NCBI GenBank assembly: GCA_032622095.1
Contig: CP136069.1
Location: 39,656,194 to 39,720,193 of the forward strand
DNA length: 64,000 nucleotides
Source: Siphonodentalium dalli
Lineage: Eukaryota; Mollusca; Scaphopoda; Gadilida; Siphonodentaliidae
Direction: 5' to 3'
A program made the translations under genes and the position numbers. A model generated the notes under the pieces. It saw nothing but the letters and a program-made list of their open reading frames with translations. It did not search any database and was not told the origin of the DNA. This document shows, piece after piece, positions 1 to 11,460 of this stretch (position 1 is the stretch's first letter; every line of letters starts with the position of its first letter).

Positions 1-178
1 ACATTTTTCCAAATCGAATTACTACAAGTCGTCGAAAGTACATAAAACCAGTTACCTCATTGTGTCTAGCTCAGTTGTTCGCCCTTTATTAGCTGTGTCA
101 TCTGTTCAACCTTACATTCTGAGATATTACTGTGTATGTTTTTTCTTTGCAATTCACGTATTACCTTTACTTTTTCAG

Positions 179-253
179 GGCTTTAATATCCACATAAACG
201 GAGCTTTCCATTGCACATTGCGATACCGACAGTTACATTTCTTTCATGAGCAG
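179..253 (+). CDS. SNX17: SNX17 window exon 1: start of PX domain
   Basis: This exon has 25 codons in phase 0, between TTTTTCAG and GTAAGT. It encodes GFNIHINGAFHCTLRYRQL and then HFFHEQ. The RYRQL motif is the first phosphoinositide-contact strand of the PX domain in the SNX17 family. The open frame runs upstream through the intron to position 62, but the acceptor and the homology both begin at 179. Confidence 0.9.
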
Positions 254-669
254 GTAAGTTCAGCCTCATTCATCATGATAGATGAACATAACGAAATTAA
301 GAACACACAAATTCTTATGACCTTGACTTTAATGCACATTTATAGAAATAACTACAAAGAAAAATCTAAATCTGTTGATAGGAGTCACAGCACACTGCTG
401 AGCCTGTCATTTATTCGGAACTAACTATTCTCATTCAGTGCTTGACTTCATATTTTGCTGAACTATAGTTGGCCTTTTGTTATGAATGTATTTCAATGAT
501 CTTTTCATTCATCTAACATAAAAACTTAGAATATTATGAGCTGCTTTCATTCATAGGTTACATTAAAATAAAAATTATGTCTTTTCTGATTTTGAAACAT
601 GCTCCACAGTGCATCTAAAAGAGCTTTTATTGGTTGATTTTGTGTGGAAAAAAAAACTTTACCTATCAT

Positions 670-1197
670 CAGGGTTCATGCTGTCATGGGCCAATGGCCA
701 ATTTTTTTCGAAAATGGGCAAAAAAATTTCATTCTAATGTTTTTTTTACTCCAAAATTGGAAATTTAATTCAAAAAGCCAAACTGATTTTGTAACTGGAA
801 CGACATGAGAATTAAATTTATAGTATGATCATCTGTTAATTGATTAGGTGATACAGCTTAATGAGTAACAAAAAACACTCATGGTAGTGCACTATCAAAC
901 AATGTCATAAAACAGTAATGAGGATTAACACGAATGAATCTTTTGTCTGTCATAAGGCTAAATGGTAGATGGTGTGTAGTGGTATATTGTCTAGTAACAA
1001 TGATGGGATTAAAGAAGTCTAGACGTTGTAGTGGAAGGTATAGACATAATTATATCAAATGTTAGATGTTAAATAAAACTAAAATATTCATTAATTGTGA
1101 GACCAGAAAATGAGGATTTAATTTGGCCAAAAAATTAAATCAGAATTGGCCAAAAAAATTGTCAAAATATATATTTTTCAGCCCAGCGTGAACACTG
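670..1197. mobile_element. Non-autonomous hAT-like element
   Basis: The element begins CAGGGTTCATGCTG and ends CAGCGTGAACACTG, imperfect terminal inverted repeats of the hAT type (CAGxGTTC). It is flanked by a perfect 8-bp duplication, CCTATCAT, at 662-669 and 1198-1205. Sub-terminal GGCCAATTTTTTT motifs are also inverted. It is 528 bp with no coding capacity and lies in the intron after window exon 1. The intact duplication suggests a fairly recent insertion. Confidence 0.85.
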
Positions 1198-1330
1198 CCT
1201 ATCATATGATGAATAACTGTGGGCGTCTGTCTGTCGTAAGCATGATAACTACAATAAATGTTACCTGATTTTGACTAATTTTAGTTCATGACTGCTACTC
1301 ATCAATATCATGTTATCTTTTTATTTTCAG

Positions 1331-1448
1331 CTGAAAAAAGAGTTTGGTTCTAATAACTTGCCATTTTTCCCTCCCAAGAAACTTCTCGCCCTCACACCTT
1401 TGCAGTTAGAGGAAAGAAGGTCACTTCTCGAAAAATATATTCAAGTTG
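1331..1448 (+). CDS. SNX17: SNX17 window exon 2: PX domain core
   Basis: The exon begins after TTATTTTCAG and ends at G before GTATGT, leaving phase 1. It encodes LKKEFGSNNLPFFPPKK, then LLALTPLQLEERR and SLLEKYIQV. The proline-rich FPPKK loop and the following helix are typical of PX domains and closely resemble SNX17. Confidence 0.93.
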
Positions 1449-1543
1449 GTATGTATAAGAAAGACGTAGAATGACATGAGTGTGTTAATGGGTTTGTCGA
1501 TATTCTGTGTTTATTTCACATCACCCATCCTACAATTTGTTAA

Positions 1544-1944
1544 TTAACCCTTTACCCAACAAACCGGCCACAACCGGCCAAATAAAGCTTCAACAGCCTA
1601 AAATATCTTCGGTCTGTCTCAATAGAACCATACAAATATGGATATCATTGGAACCGGCTCCTTGACCACATTGTGATAGTTACAGTTATGCCCTGTGCCA
1701 ATGCATTCTCTTATATATGCGAGTCGACCATAGGTCGCCTCGCATATATAAGAGAATGCATTGGCCTAAAATAAATCTTTTTTAAACACTTTTTACCATT
1801 TTTTTCTTACATTCTTTAACAATTTTATAATTTTTAATGTGTTAAGCCAATGCATTCTCTTATATATGCGAGGCGACCTATGGTCGACTCGCATATATAA
1901 GAGAATGCATTGGCACAGGGCCGTTCTGTTGGGTAAAGGGTTAA
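1544..1944 (+). mobile_element. TTAA-type MITE family A, copy 1
   Basis: TTAA-CCCTTTACCCAAC at the left and GTTGGGTAAAGGG-TTAA at the right form terminal inverted repeats flanked by TTAA. Inside are two 67-base hairpins, 1698-1764 and 1847-1913, which are reverse complements of each other. Each has a 26-bp outer stem starting CCAATGCATTCTCTTATATA. A T-rich spacer separates them. It is about 393 bp with no open frame of its own. TTAA flanks and CCC ends are typical of piggyBac-derived elements. Confidence 0.85.
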
Positions 1945-2022
1945 TTAAAAAAACAGACTTGCAGGATTTATTCAGGCACATACAGGGCATGTTTTGTCGC
2001 ATGTGATGATGCTTTTATTTTA

Positions 2023-2445
2023 TACCCAGCTGAATAAAACAAGTGTCCATTGGCACCACGGTGTATTTGCCATTCGGCCGCGGTGTCAAGAGTTTGTAAC
2101 TACAGTTGAGCACTGCGGCCGAACGGCAAGTACACCGCGGCCGAACAGCAAGTACACTGCGGCCGAACGGCAAGTACACTGCGGCCGAACGGCAAGTACA
2201 CCATGGCCGAAAGGCAACTACACACGGCCGAACGGCATGTACACCGTGGTTAGATTTCTGGTTTGTATTGACTTTTTTCAGTTTAATGAACGTACACCAC
2301 AACAACTACTACATGGCCGAATGGCAAGTACACCGCAGCCCAACTGCAGTTAGCCGGTGAAGCCGCAGTGTAGTTGTATTTTGGCCGTGGTGGCAACGCT
2401 AACCACACCGCGGTTAAGTGGACACTTGTTTTGTCCAGCAGGGTA
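2023..2445. mobile_element. TA-flanked MITE with internal GC-rich minisatellite
   Basis: TACCCAGCTGAATAAAACAA at the left and TTGTTTTGTCCAGCAGGGTA at the right are inverted termini. Both continue into GTGTCCA/TGGACAC. Inside, about 2110-2250 is a tandem array of a roughly 20-base unit based on GCGGCCGAACGGCAAGTACA. The tandem unit makes spurious open frames on both strands; these are not genes. Confidence 0.7.
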
Positions 2446-2553
2446 ATTCCCAATTTCATGGTTGAAGCAAATGTCATGTGACATCAACGGGATGTGTATG
2501 GTTTTGTAAATATGGAACGGTAGGAACACTAATTAATTCATGCAACAAGCGTC

Positions 2554-2741
2554 TAATAAATCCATGTTATCGCTGCAGTGAATTGATCTGGGCGAAGTAT
2601 CACACTGAGTTGAAGAGATCAGATCGCTGGATCAAACGAGCCGCCGCAGGGATCGAGTTTGATCCAGCGATCTGACCTCTTGAACAACGAAATGAGATGC
2701 GAAGCCCAAATCAATTCATTGCAGTGATAACAGGTTTATTA
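2554..2741. repeat. Long inverted repeat
   Basis: TAATAAATCCATGTTATCGC at the left is inverted at the right as GTGATAACAGGTTTATTA. The arms continue through TGCAGTGAATTGATCTGGGC and a central GATCAGATCGCTGGATCAAA with its inverse. This is probably a MITE. I do not see clear target duplications. Confidence 0.65.
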
Positions 2742-3107
2742 TATGACATGATTTTTATTTAAAAAGCACAATTAATTATGAAATGAAACCACATGTAGAC
2801 CGCAAGTAACAAGAATAAAGAAGGAATCATTTTTATATAATAAATCGTCCGGCTTTTTTACGGACATGCGCAGTATGCGAGATAGAGAAGGGTGGTATGA
2901 CATCAGATTAAACTGTAGCTGATCCGATGGTCAGGAAATGATCACTGTACAATAGCGGAATGAAAAACGATAGTCATATAATAAAGCAGTATACCAGTAC
3001 TTAGTTTGCATTTAATTAAGGGAAGCTGGTTTGAGAAAACTTTATAAAACTTTCATTATCAAAATACTTATAGTTGTCAGTATCATTAGGTGACAAAGCC
3101 CACTACT

Positions 3108-3507
3108 TTAACCCTTTACCCAACAAACTGGCCAAAACCGGCCAAATAAAGCTTCAACAGCCTAAAATATCTTCGGTCTGTCTCGATAGAACCATACAAA
3201 TATGGATATCATTGGAACCGGCTCCTTGACCACATTGTGATAGTTACAGTTATGCCCTGTGCCAATGCATTCTCTTATATATGCGAGTCGACCATAGGTC
3301 GCCTCGCATATATAAGAGAATGCATTGGCCTAAAAAAAATCTTTTTTTAACACTTTTTACCATTTTTTCTTACATTCTTTAACAGTTTTATAATTTTTAA
3401 TGTGTTAAGCCAATGCATTCTCTTATATATGCGAGGCGACCTATGGTCGACTCACATATATAAGAGAATGCATTGGCACAGGGCCCTTCTGTTGGGTAAA
3501 GGGTTAA
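3108..3507 (+). mobile_element. TTAA-type MITE family A, copy 2
   Basis: Same structure and nearly the same sequence as the copy at 1544-1944, with TTAA at both ends and both hairpins intact. One arm of the second hairpin has a C to T-type difference (CTCACATATA). Confidence 0.85.
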
Positions 3508-3965
3508 TAAGTCTCTTATTTTCAGAAGGATTTAATTTCATTGAAACAATGTAAATAGTATGTCAGATTTGAGCACAATCATAGAAATCGAACTAAGTAA
3601 AGTGACATCAGTGACCATCGATAGGCTACTAATTTCAGAAATGTCACTTCGTAGATTGATTGTACATGTATATCAATTAAAACACCAACCCCTTTATTTT
3701 TCCAATTTGTTTGCTAATGTCATACTATTTTTTGCTCAGTTTTAAATCTGGTGCGCAAAAAACCAAGAATTTAAACACTTGTAAGTTAACTGAATTAGAA
3801 TGAGTCATAGACTGATCGAGTTCTGGTTACTCCTTGTATTTGAAAGAAAATATATTTTAAGTAAACATGCCTTCCATGTGAATGGAAAATGCATACAATG
3901 TCTTAATGTATTTCTCAATTTTTTAATGTCAAATAATTAATAATGTCCTTGACCTTTTGATATAG
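3508..3965. other. Intron sequence, mostly unique
   Basis: AT-rich intron. Near 3723-3765 is a short fragment (TACTATTTTTTGCTCAG, GGTGCGC) related to the termini of the element at 47888-48510. Nothing else is recognisable. Confidence 0.4.
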
Positions 3966-4030
3966 TGAGCCAAGATCCAGAGATTTCCAACTGTGATTCC
4001 TTCAACGGTTTCTTGCTGAGTGCACAACAA
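3966..4030 (+). CDS. SNX17: SNX17 window exon 3: end of PX domain
   Basis: The acceptor is TATAG and the donor is GTTAGT. The exon enters in phase 1 and leaves in phase 0. With the carried G it encodes VSQDPEISNCDSFNGFLLSA plus QQ, matching the last PX helix of SNX17 (QDP...FNxFLxxAQQ). Confidence 0.88.
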
Positions 4031-4184
4031 GTTAGTATACCTACCATTTAGAAAGACAGTTTTTTTTGCCAATAAAATGTCTTACTAGTATATCATTTTA
4101 TGAGACACATACTGATTAGTCTGTTTGATTTTATACAGAATTGGCATGGTATAATTGTAATATATGCAAGGCATCTTATAGCAT

Positions 4185-5795
4185 AGGATACATGTATATG
4201 AACGACACAAAAGTGTGAACTGGTTAACATTATTGTACGAGTTTGTTGTGACGTGTGATGGTCAAAGAGAACCGTAGATTTCAGTTTTACCTTGCGGCAG
4301 GCACAGCAAATACATGCATATGACATTGACATGTTCACACAACTGTGTTGTGATATTTTAATTGCACACTCTGAAAATTGTAGCTTGTAAAATACTGACG
4401 ATTAGGTAAATACTGTTTTATATAATTGAACAAACGTTGCTTTCGAACAAACGTTGCTTTATGTAGACTATACCTCATAAATTAGTGAAGAAATTTTCTG
4501 TTAAAATTGATGTCACCAATGCCGTTATTGACGTAATTAGTTTGTATTGTTCAAGAAAAATACCAAAATGTTTATTGAACGTTTTGAAATCTTCTGTACT
4601 TTGCTGTATCTCGTTAAAATAAACGAATGGATGTGCAATAAATGGATATAGAAAACATGGCCTGAGGCACAATGGAAAATACCCAGTGATATATGCTATT
4701 GGTATCTCATGGCTTGTTTCTATCATACTAGTGTTTATCAATTTGCTGGAGATCCCCTATATTCTTTTGTGAAATTGGGTTCACTATTGCCGTGGAAACT
4801 CTGCAAATGAAAAATGAATAGGAATCAATAGAGTGTGACCATTAGATGGGTGCCATTAAATTTGTCCAATTTTTTTTGAAAAATAAGGGCCATCTACGAT
4901 TTTACTCTTTGCATGACTAAATCCTTTGACACACCAGGGCTATAGGCTACACCCCTCATCCGATTGCCACTAAACTTCTATGTCTATGTCTCCCATAGCA
5001 GATGAGGCCATGCATAATTGAATCCAACAGCACAACCTGCAGCCATCTTGGATTTTATTCTTTGCATCAATAAATACTTTGGCACCCACTTCAGGCGATG
5101 TTTTTTATCCAATTGATCCTGATTGATCACAAACTTCTCCGGGTTGACCTCTGGTATCATTTCAATATTTAAACTTTCCTCATTCCTTATTGCTGCATTG
5201 ACTAATTATTGACATTATCCCCTCTCAAAGTTGAGCTACAGTGTCATTGACACTTTCATTAGATTATTCTGCCACTCGGACCTCAATTGTGGCATTATAG
5301 GCTCCAATGTTTGCAAAATTTATGCAAGTACTAGTATAAAAGAATGTATTTTGTTGCACACCCAATGGCTTATTTGTGCGAAATATAGCAAAATACAGAA
5401 GAATTGAAATGTTCAATAAAAAAATGTGTATTGTTCTTGAACAATACAAACCTATAATGTCAACAACGACACTGGCGACATCAACTTTAACAGAAAATGT
5501 ATTTGCTAAATTATTGGGTTATAGACTACATTAAGCACATGTTTGTTCAATTAAATACAACAATATCGAACTAAATGTTGGTATGTTACAAGCTGCAATC
5601 TTAAGAGTGTGCAATAAACATAGAACAACACAGTTGTGTGAACATGTAAACGTTATTGCACTCATTTGTCGTGCCGCGAGGTAAAACTCGAACCTCCGGT
5701 TCTCGTTTTACCATCGCGTGCGTCACAACAAACTCATGCAATAACGTTAACCAGTTCACGCACTTGTGTCGTTCTATCTATGTATTCAGCGGACA
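4185..5795. mobile_element. Inverted-repeat element with ~400-bp arms
   Basis: The left arm (about 4185-4580) reappears inverted at about 5430-5795. Examples are GAACGACACAAAAGTGTGAA against TTCACGCACTTGTGTCGTTC, and ACACAACTGTGTTG against CAACACAGTTGTGT. The spacer (about 4750-5250) holds a piece of the 'CATCTTGGATTTTACTCTTTG' repeat also found at 21.4-22.8 kb. The long arms suggest a foldback DNA transposon. Exact ends and target duplications are not resolved. Confidence 0.6.
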
Positions 5796-6107
5796 GTAAT
5801 ACTGGACATTGAGTACTTTTCAAGCATGCATGGAAAATCTGTTCAAATCCTGATAAGTTCAGATTTGTGACTCACGCAAGGAAGGTAACCTGATTCGTGT
5901 ATCTGGGCAAATTTGTCTGTTGCCTTTACGGGTCAGTGGTTTCTTCGTGCAGTGGAGTGATTTCTCAACGAAATTAAACCCTATTGGCCTTTTGTGGAAC
6001 TGACAATCATGTTGTGATATGGCCTAGAGACAGAAACAGCACTAAACCACTATGAACCAACCATAACTTATTATTGATAGGACTTCCGTAGTATTATTCA
6101 GCACACT

Positions 6108-6337
6108 TTAACCCTTCCATGACTGGACCTCCTTGAAATTTTGAGAAAAACCTGTGCCAATGCATTCTCTTATATATGCGAGTCTCCCATAGGGAGCCTC
6201 GCATTTATAAGAGAATACATTGGCCTAACAATATTTACCTTGTAAGCCAGTGCATTCTCTTATATGGGAGACTTACATATATAAGAGAATACACTGGCAC
6301 AGGATCTCTAATGCTGCACTCGTCATGAAAGGGTTAA
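6108..6337 (+). mobile_element. TTAA-type MITE family B, copy 1
   Basis: It starts TTAACCCTTCCATGACTGGA and ends CGTCATGAAAGGGTTAA. Two hairpins carry the same outer stem as family A but an apical CTCCC/GGGAG stem; the second is shortened. The right end lies about 25 bases before SNX17 window exon 4. Confidence 0.8.
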
Positions 6338-6361
6338 GCTTGATTCAAACGCTGATTTCAG

Positions 6362-6472
6362 GAGACACAGAAAGAACAGTCGGAGGAAGTAACACTTGAT
6401 GTATATTTACTGAATGGTCACAAAATTAGCGTGAATATCATATCAACAAATCAAACAGAGGACGTCTTAGAG
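6362..6472 (+). CDS. SNX17: SNX17 window exon 4: PX-FERM junction, F1 start
   Basis: This exon has 37 codons in phase 0, between TGATTTCAG and GTGAGT. It encodes ETQKEQSEEVTLDVYLLNG, then HKISVNI and STNQTEDVLE. It is the first ubiquitin-like strand pair of the FERM F1 lobe. The acceptor lies only about 25 bases after a TTAA-type MITE (6108-6337). Confidence 0.9.
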
Positions 6473-8039
6473 GTGAGTTCACTTTGAGATTGGCAGTTAT
6501 ACTGAAATTTCATCCAGTTTTTAGTCAAGTCTTTTCATCAAAACTCGACTTATGGTTTGATGAGGGACAGTTGACGGGCAGGCCAGCGGCTGTTTACAGC
6601 CCCAAAGCTATATGACATAGCAGTTTATTGATGGATTCTGAAAATGTTTGGTATGTGAGTTTATTGTCACACGCGACAGCTGCACACAGAAAATCAGGCC
6701 AGGCCTGATTGATTGATTGATTGATGAAGCGAGTCATTCTTCTAGAAAGCACAGGATCATAAACTAATTTTCAGACATGCTCGACGTGTGTTTAGAAAGA
6801 TGCACGCCCTCTACCAAAGAGAGTTATGATTTGATATATTACAGAGTTAGTCCGCTCAAAACTGAAATTGTTTTTATTATCTACTAGCAGGGTTACCCGG
6901 CGTTGCCCAGGTTAATGTATGCTGTGGATATTTGTTGGGAATATAGAATGCTCTTGCTTAAAGTGTTATACGTTTTCTCATAAATTGTATATTCAAATAG
7001 CATCACAAAACATGATTATTACAGTCATGGAATATAAGTAGTGGCTCACCTTGTCAATTGTCATTCTGTTTATCGCGATTAATCCGTTCTACCAATAATG
7101 AAGTATTTATTTATTTACAACTGCGTATACATTAGACGTTATAATATGATACATGAACATCATAAACACATTAGTTCGATAAAAGATGATAATTGGGTTT
7201 TACATATTGAGATGTATCAATCAATCTAGTGGGTTGGACTAAGATATCGAGGACACCTGGCTATCATATCTCCATGAAGATACAGATGTTTCAAAGAAAT
7301 TTCCAGGTGCACCTCTGTTTATGGTGCTATATATTGGCTAAATATTCTCAGTTTAAACGAAATGTTGCTGCGCACATATATCAGCTACATGTGCCAGGCA
7401 CAGAGCGATATTTTGAGTTGTTTATGTCAGTCGATGAGTCTGTTCTAAAACCCTTGTCAGATGTCAGTATTGGTAGGATCCTGCAAAGTCTTGTGCTACT
7501 AACTGCATTTTCTTGTATATCAGAAGAAACTATATTTGACTGCACACTGTAACCACTATTTTTGAACAGACCTTCCATATCTCTGGACAAATTGTAACTT
7601 TTTGTGGAAAATGTATTGAATGGAACAGACTAAACTTTGTTATTATATATATGCAATCCTCTGACGGTTCGAGGTCTCTCAGTTTGCACGAATATATGTA
7701 TCTCTTCAATAGAATGATAAATATACGTTTAATGCTTCTTCTAGTTATCTCTTTTTGCTAGCTCATTGTGTGAATGCCTTGATTGTCATCCCCATATAAA
7801 TATGACTGTTAAGAAGATATAATTGTTCAAGTGACGTATGTGGGTCACCATATGTCGGGATTGTGAAATGGGAACGTCCAACTACTTAAAATGATATGGA
7901 GATGGCCTGGTGACTGTATATAACTTATAGGTGGATATCGGCGAATAGCAATATTATCAATGATAGTGCATATCCGCTCGCCATCCGCGATGCAAACGAC
8001 ACCAAATTTAATTTAATTTAATTCATGGTATATCATTAG

Positions 8040-9560
8040 AGAAAAACGTGTATGAATTTGGTGGAATTTGGTTTATTAAATCAATTGTTGATGCAACGCT
8101 GACTCGAACAACGCCATATTGCGAAGGTGATTATGTATTCGTTTGGTGGAAATCAGCGACAAAACTTTTTCACCATATTTTTTTAATTTTGCCGACCTCC
8201 CCACTTTCTTCCCCTGACACCAACAGCGTCATTTTAGAAATTTTTAACCCCCACCATTATCTTCCTTGTAAAAAGTTACCCCTCTTAGAACGCCTTCGTG
8301 CTATCTCGATTGTACCGCGTGAAGTTATATATAGAACGCACACAGACAGACAAAAAGACAGACAGACAGCACGATTTGATTTCTTGTATCATTTGAGAAG
8401 AACGTGACTGAATTTGATGGTAATTGGTACTAAAATATTTTGTATCAGTTTTGGTGACCCTCCCGTCCCTATTTCGGACTCAAGCTGCACACACTAAGAC
8501 TCATTAGAGATTAGAGATGCATATATATGAAATTGGTGAAAATTGGCGAGTATACAAATTTGTATCAAATTTAAGGTCCCCATATCTCTCACCCATAGGG
8601 CAGCAATTTGGTGTATCTAAACCACACGATAAGATTCCTCGTATCACGGAGAAGAATATGTATCAATCTGGTGGAAATCGGCACTAAACATATAGATATA
8701 AATTTTTGTGTCCCTCTCATCTCTACACACCACTGACTCGAATGGCCCCACTTGTGACACCCTTAAACCACACGATTACACTCCTGATATCATGGAGATG
8801 ATTGTTTATAAGTTTGGTGATAATCGGCGATTAAACAATTCTTTTTATCAAATTTGGTGCCAATCCCTCCCCTCTCTATCTCTCACCCAAACAGCACCAC
8901 TATGGCGTCTTTAAATCACGATTAGATTCCTCGTATCATGGATAAGAACGTGTATCAATTTGGTGGAAATTGGCGCTAAAAAAAAATTGTGCATCAATTT
9001 TGGTGCCCCTGTCCCATTCAATGCAACCCTGACTCGAATGAGGCCACATTTGACAGATAAAAGACTCCTCATACCATGGGGATGATTTTGTATAAGTGTG
9101 GTGGCAATCGGCGACTTATTATCAAATTTAGTGCCCACCCCTCCCAGTCTCTCATCCAAAAACAACAATTTGGCGTTGTTAAATCGCACAATTAGATTCC
9201 TTGTATCATGAAGAAGAATATATATCAATTTGGTGGAAATCGGCGCTAAAATTAGTTTTATTAATTTTGGGGCCCCTCTCCCCTTCCATTCATCCCTGAC
9301 TCAAACGACGCCACTTTTGACATATTTAAACCACACCGTTGGATTCTTCATATCATGGGGATGAATATATGTAAGTTTCGTGGCAATCGGCGACAGAAAA
9401 TAAAATCTGCCCCCCCCCCCCCCCTTCCGGGCACCCCTGACGCGAACGGCGCGACTTTTGTCATATTTAAACCACGCCATTAGATTCCTCATATTATGGG
9501 GATAATTATATATAAGTTTGGTGGCAATCGGCGAAAAACAAAATTCTGCCCCTTCCCCTT
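8040..9560. repeat. Degenerate tandem repeats, ~190-bp period
   Basis: About eight diverged copies of a unit with CAATTTGGTGGAAATCGGCG, CTGACTCGAACGACGCCAC-like and TTAGATTCCTCGTATCATG motifs lie within the 6884-9750 insertion. Short open frames here are by-products. Confidence 0.6.
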
Positions 9561-9690
9561 TTCTGCCCCTGCCAAAAACGGCGTCACTTTACAAAATTTT
9601 AACCCCGACCATTATCTTTCTCGTAAAAAGCTACTCCTAGTAGACCCCTTTGGCATCATCTAGATGGTTCCCTGTGAATTTCTATAGAAC

Positions 9691-9729
<39 letters not shown>
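9691..9729 (+). repeat. (ACAG)n microsatellite
   Basis: About ten uninterrupted ACAG units near the right end of the 6884-9750 insertion. Confidence 0.9.
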
Positions 9730-9750
9730 TTCGCAAATATATATATAGAT

Positions 9751-9850
9751 TAATTATTTTTATAAATATTGTGTTAATTATTCTGTAAATTGACAGCTTA
9801 TGATTAAATAAATTCAATCATATTTTTCAGGCTGCATAATCAGAGTTATG
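9751..9850 (+). repeat. Decoy copy of the exon 5 splice acceptor
   Basis: TGACAGCTTATGATTAAATA through ATATTTTTCAG-GCTGCA is duplicated at 10590-10635, where it is the real acceptor of window exon 5. In this copy the frame reads GCT GCA TAA, so use of it would end translation at once. Confidence 0.75.
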
Positions 9851-10299
9851 CCACTTGTTTCTATTTATAGCAATTTTACGATGTACGATAGAACTATAAC
9901 TTGAACAAATGTCTACCAATTTCATTCTTATTTGGTATATTGATCTTTTACAACAATATTTTAAACGATTTTAGGAAATTTTATGTCTGTTAGTACGATA
10001 ACTTGAATTTGACTTGAACTATTTAACTATTCTAATATTACCACAAGTTCATCTAAAAGAAAAGCAAAATATGTATGAAAAGGAATTTCAACCTATTTTT
10101 ATGAAAAAATGTACTTTGTAAAATTGAATTTTCTGTACTTTATAGATTGTTTCTGTTTCTGTGTCCAAAATTTTGATGATCCGACTTTTGATATCATCGC
10201 AAGGAGTTAAGAAACAAAATATAATTTCCTCTCTTCTTATTGATTTTTGTTGCCTCATTGAAACTTCATTTTCATTGGTCAGCCAATTTAAAAAAACAA

Positions 10300-10388
10300 G
10301 GCGTGCATCTTTCTAAACACACGTCGAGCATGTCTGAAAATTAGTTTATGATCCTGTGCTTTCTAGAAGAGTGACTCGCTTCATCAAT
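10300..10388 (-). repeat. Inverted copy of 6710-6807
   Basis: TGATGAAGCGAGTCACTCTT and ATGCTCGACGTGTGTTTAGA appear here in reverse relative to 6710-6807, while the following segment (6808-6883) is repeated in direct orientation at about 10478-10550. The intron was therefore rearranged by duplication plus inversion. Confidence 0.75.
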
Positions 10389-10629
10389 CAATCATGATTA
10401 ATTTTATCGAGGCTAAAATCTCTCGCAAAGGCTTAAAATCATGCTATGCTGATGAAAGAGACAAGGAATGGCCCTCAACCAAAGATAGTTATGATTTGAT
10501 ATATAACAGAGTTAGTCCGCTCAAAACTGAAATAGTTTTTTTTATCTATTAATTATTTTTATAAATATTGTGTTAATTATTCTGTAAATTGACAGCTTAT
10601 GATTAAATAAATTCAATCATATTTTTCAG

Positions 10630-10720
10630 GCTGCAGCATCATTTATTGAGTTGCCCGATGATTTTGTTTATTATTTTGGGTTGTATCTTGTGAAGAAAGA
10701 AGATGCTGGTGATAATTCAG
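10630..10720 (+). CDS. SNX17: SNX17 window exon 5: FERM F1
   Basis: The acceptor is ATATTTTTCAG and the donor is GTACGA; the exon leaves in phase 1. It encodes AAASFIELPDDFVYYFGLY, then LVKKEDAGDNS. ELPDDF and the following aromatic stretch match F1 of SNX17. A near-identical acceptor plus the first six exon bases occurs about 800 bases upstream but runs straight into a stop codon. Confidence 0.92.
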
Positions 10721-10736
10721 GTACGAGATTGTTTTT

Positions 10737-11460
10737 ATACCCCTACTTTTTTTAGAAAAAGTGGGGGGTATACCGTATTGACTTTGTCCATCTGTCCATC
10801 CAGCTTACTTGCTGTCCATCTGAGCTTTTGTCACACCTATAGGTTATCGTATCTGAATGAAACTTGGTATGGAAGTCCGTCATCAGGAGTACTTTCAAAA
10901 CATTGCCCAATGACATTTTTGACCTTTCCATTGTAGACTTCCATCCTACAGTTATCCTTCTTTGGAAATATGGAAATAATGGTTTCCTGTCTATCATTGC
11001 AATTGTCTCAGCCACTGGTTAATACTGTTATAGGATCTCAATGAAATTTAGTTCACCATCACAAGGGCTTTCAATGAAGTGATGTTGATATTCGCATTTC
11101 AGATTTATTCTCCATTATTGAACCACCCATAAAAAAAATGGGGTGGGGGGTATATAGGAATCAGCTTGTTCGTCCGTCTGTCTGTCCGTCCGTCCTTCAG
11201 TCGACGCAAATTTGTCTAAGTTGTATTCCTACATTTTTCAGTCAATTATTTTTACACTTGCCACATATAAAAGCCAATACCTAGTCCCTCTTGTGACGTC
11301 ACAAAAGGGAAGATTAACGATCGAGACTACATAATCCATGATAGAATATTCAATCGGATGAATTGGCATAACTTCAGTTACGTGCGGCCTATCACAAAAA
11401 TATTTTGGCAACATGCTCAGTGGATTAACGGCCATCGATAATGAATGCGAAAAACTACAC
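10737..11460. repeat. GGGGTATA / CCGTCC-type dispersed repeat
   Basis: Two starts of the same repeat type are seen. One is a hairpin TATACCCC...GGGGGTATA at 10737-10773, the other GGGTGGGGGGTATATAGGAA at about 11139 followed by (GTCC/GTCT)n. Related starts lie at 16768, 26818, 46259 and 62358. No coding sequence is seen. Confidence 0.5.

Larger units (their letters stand above)
6884..9750. mobile_element. Repeat insertion in a duplicated intron segment
   Basis: The interval begins TAGCAGGGTTACCCGGCG and ends in (ACAG)n plus TTCGCAAATATATATATAGA. The flanks (TTATTATCTA and TTAATTATTTTTATAAATAT) are contiguous in a second intron copy at 10543-10565, so the interval is an insertion relative to that copy. 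I see no reverse transcriptase or transposase frame. The ACCCGGCGTTGCCC start and short-repeat end resemble non-autonomous repeats of many invertebrates. The class is unassigned. Confidence 0.55.

Noticed and set aside
62-178. Upstream extension of SNX17 window exon 1
   Set aside because: Open by chance: a clear TTTTTCAG acceptor precedes 179 and SNX17 similarity starts there.
1698-1764. Hairpins as microRNA precursors
   Set aside because: Nearly perfect pairing through the full stem, a 3-base loop and high copy number in MITEs fit transposon palindromes better. Small-RNA data would be needed to say otherwise.
2106-2360. Overlapping open frames on both strands
   Set aside because: They arise from a GC-rich tandem unit inside a MITE and show no protein-like conservation.
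7229-7552. 107-codon frame as a gene
   Set aside because: It lies within a repeat insertion, overlaps a frame on the other strand and has no recognisable motif.
9600-9740. tRNA-derived SINE
   Set aside because: I see no A-box and B-box pair or tRNA-like fold near the ends of the 6884-9750 insertion.
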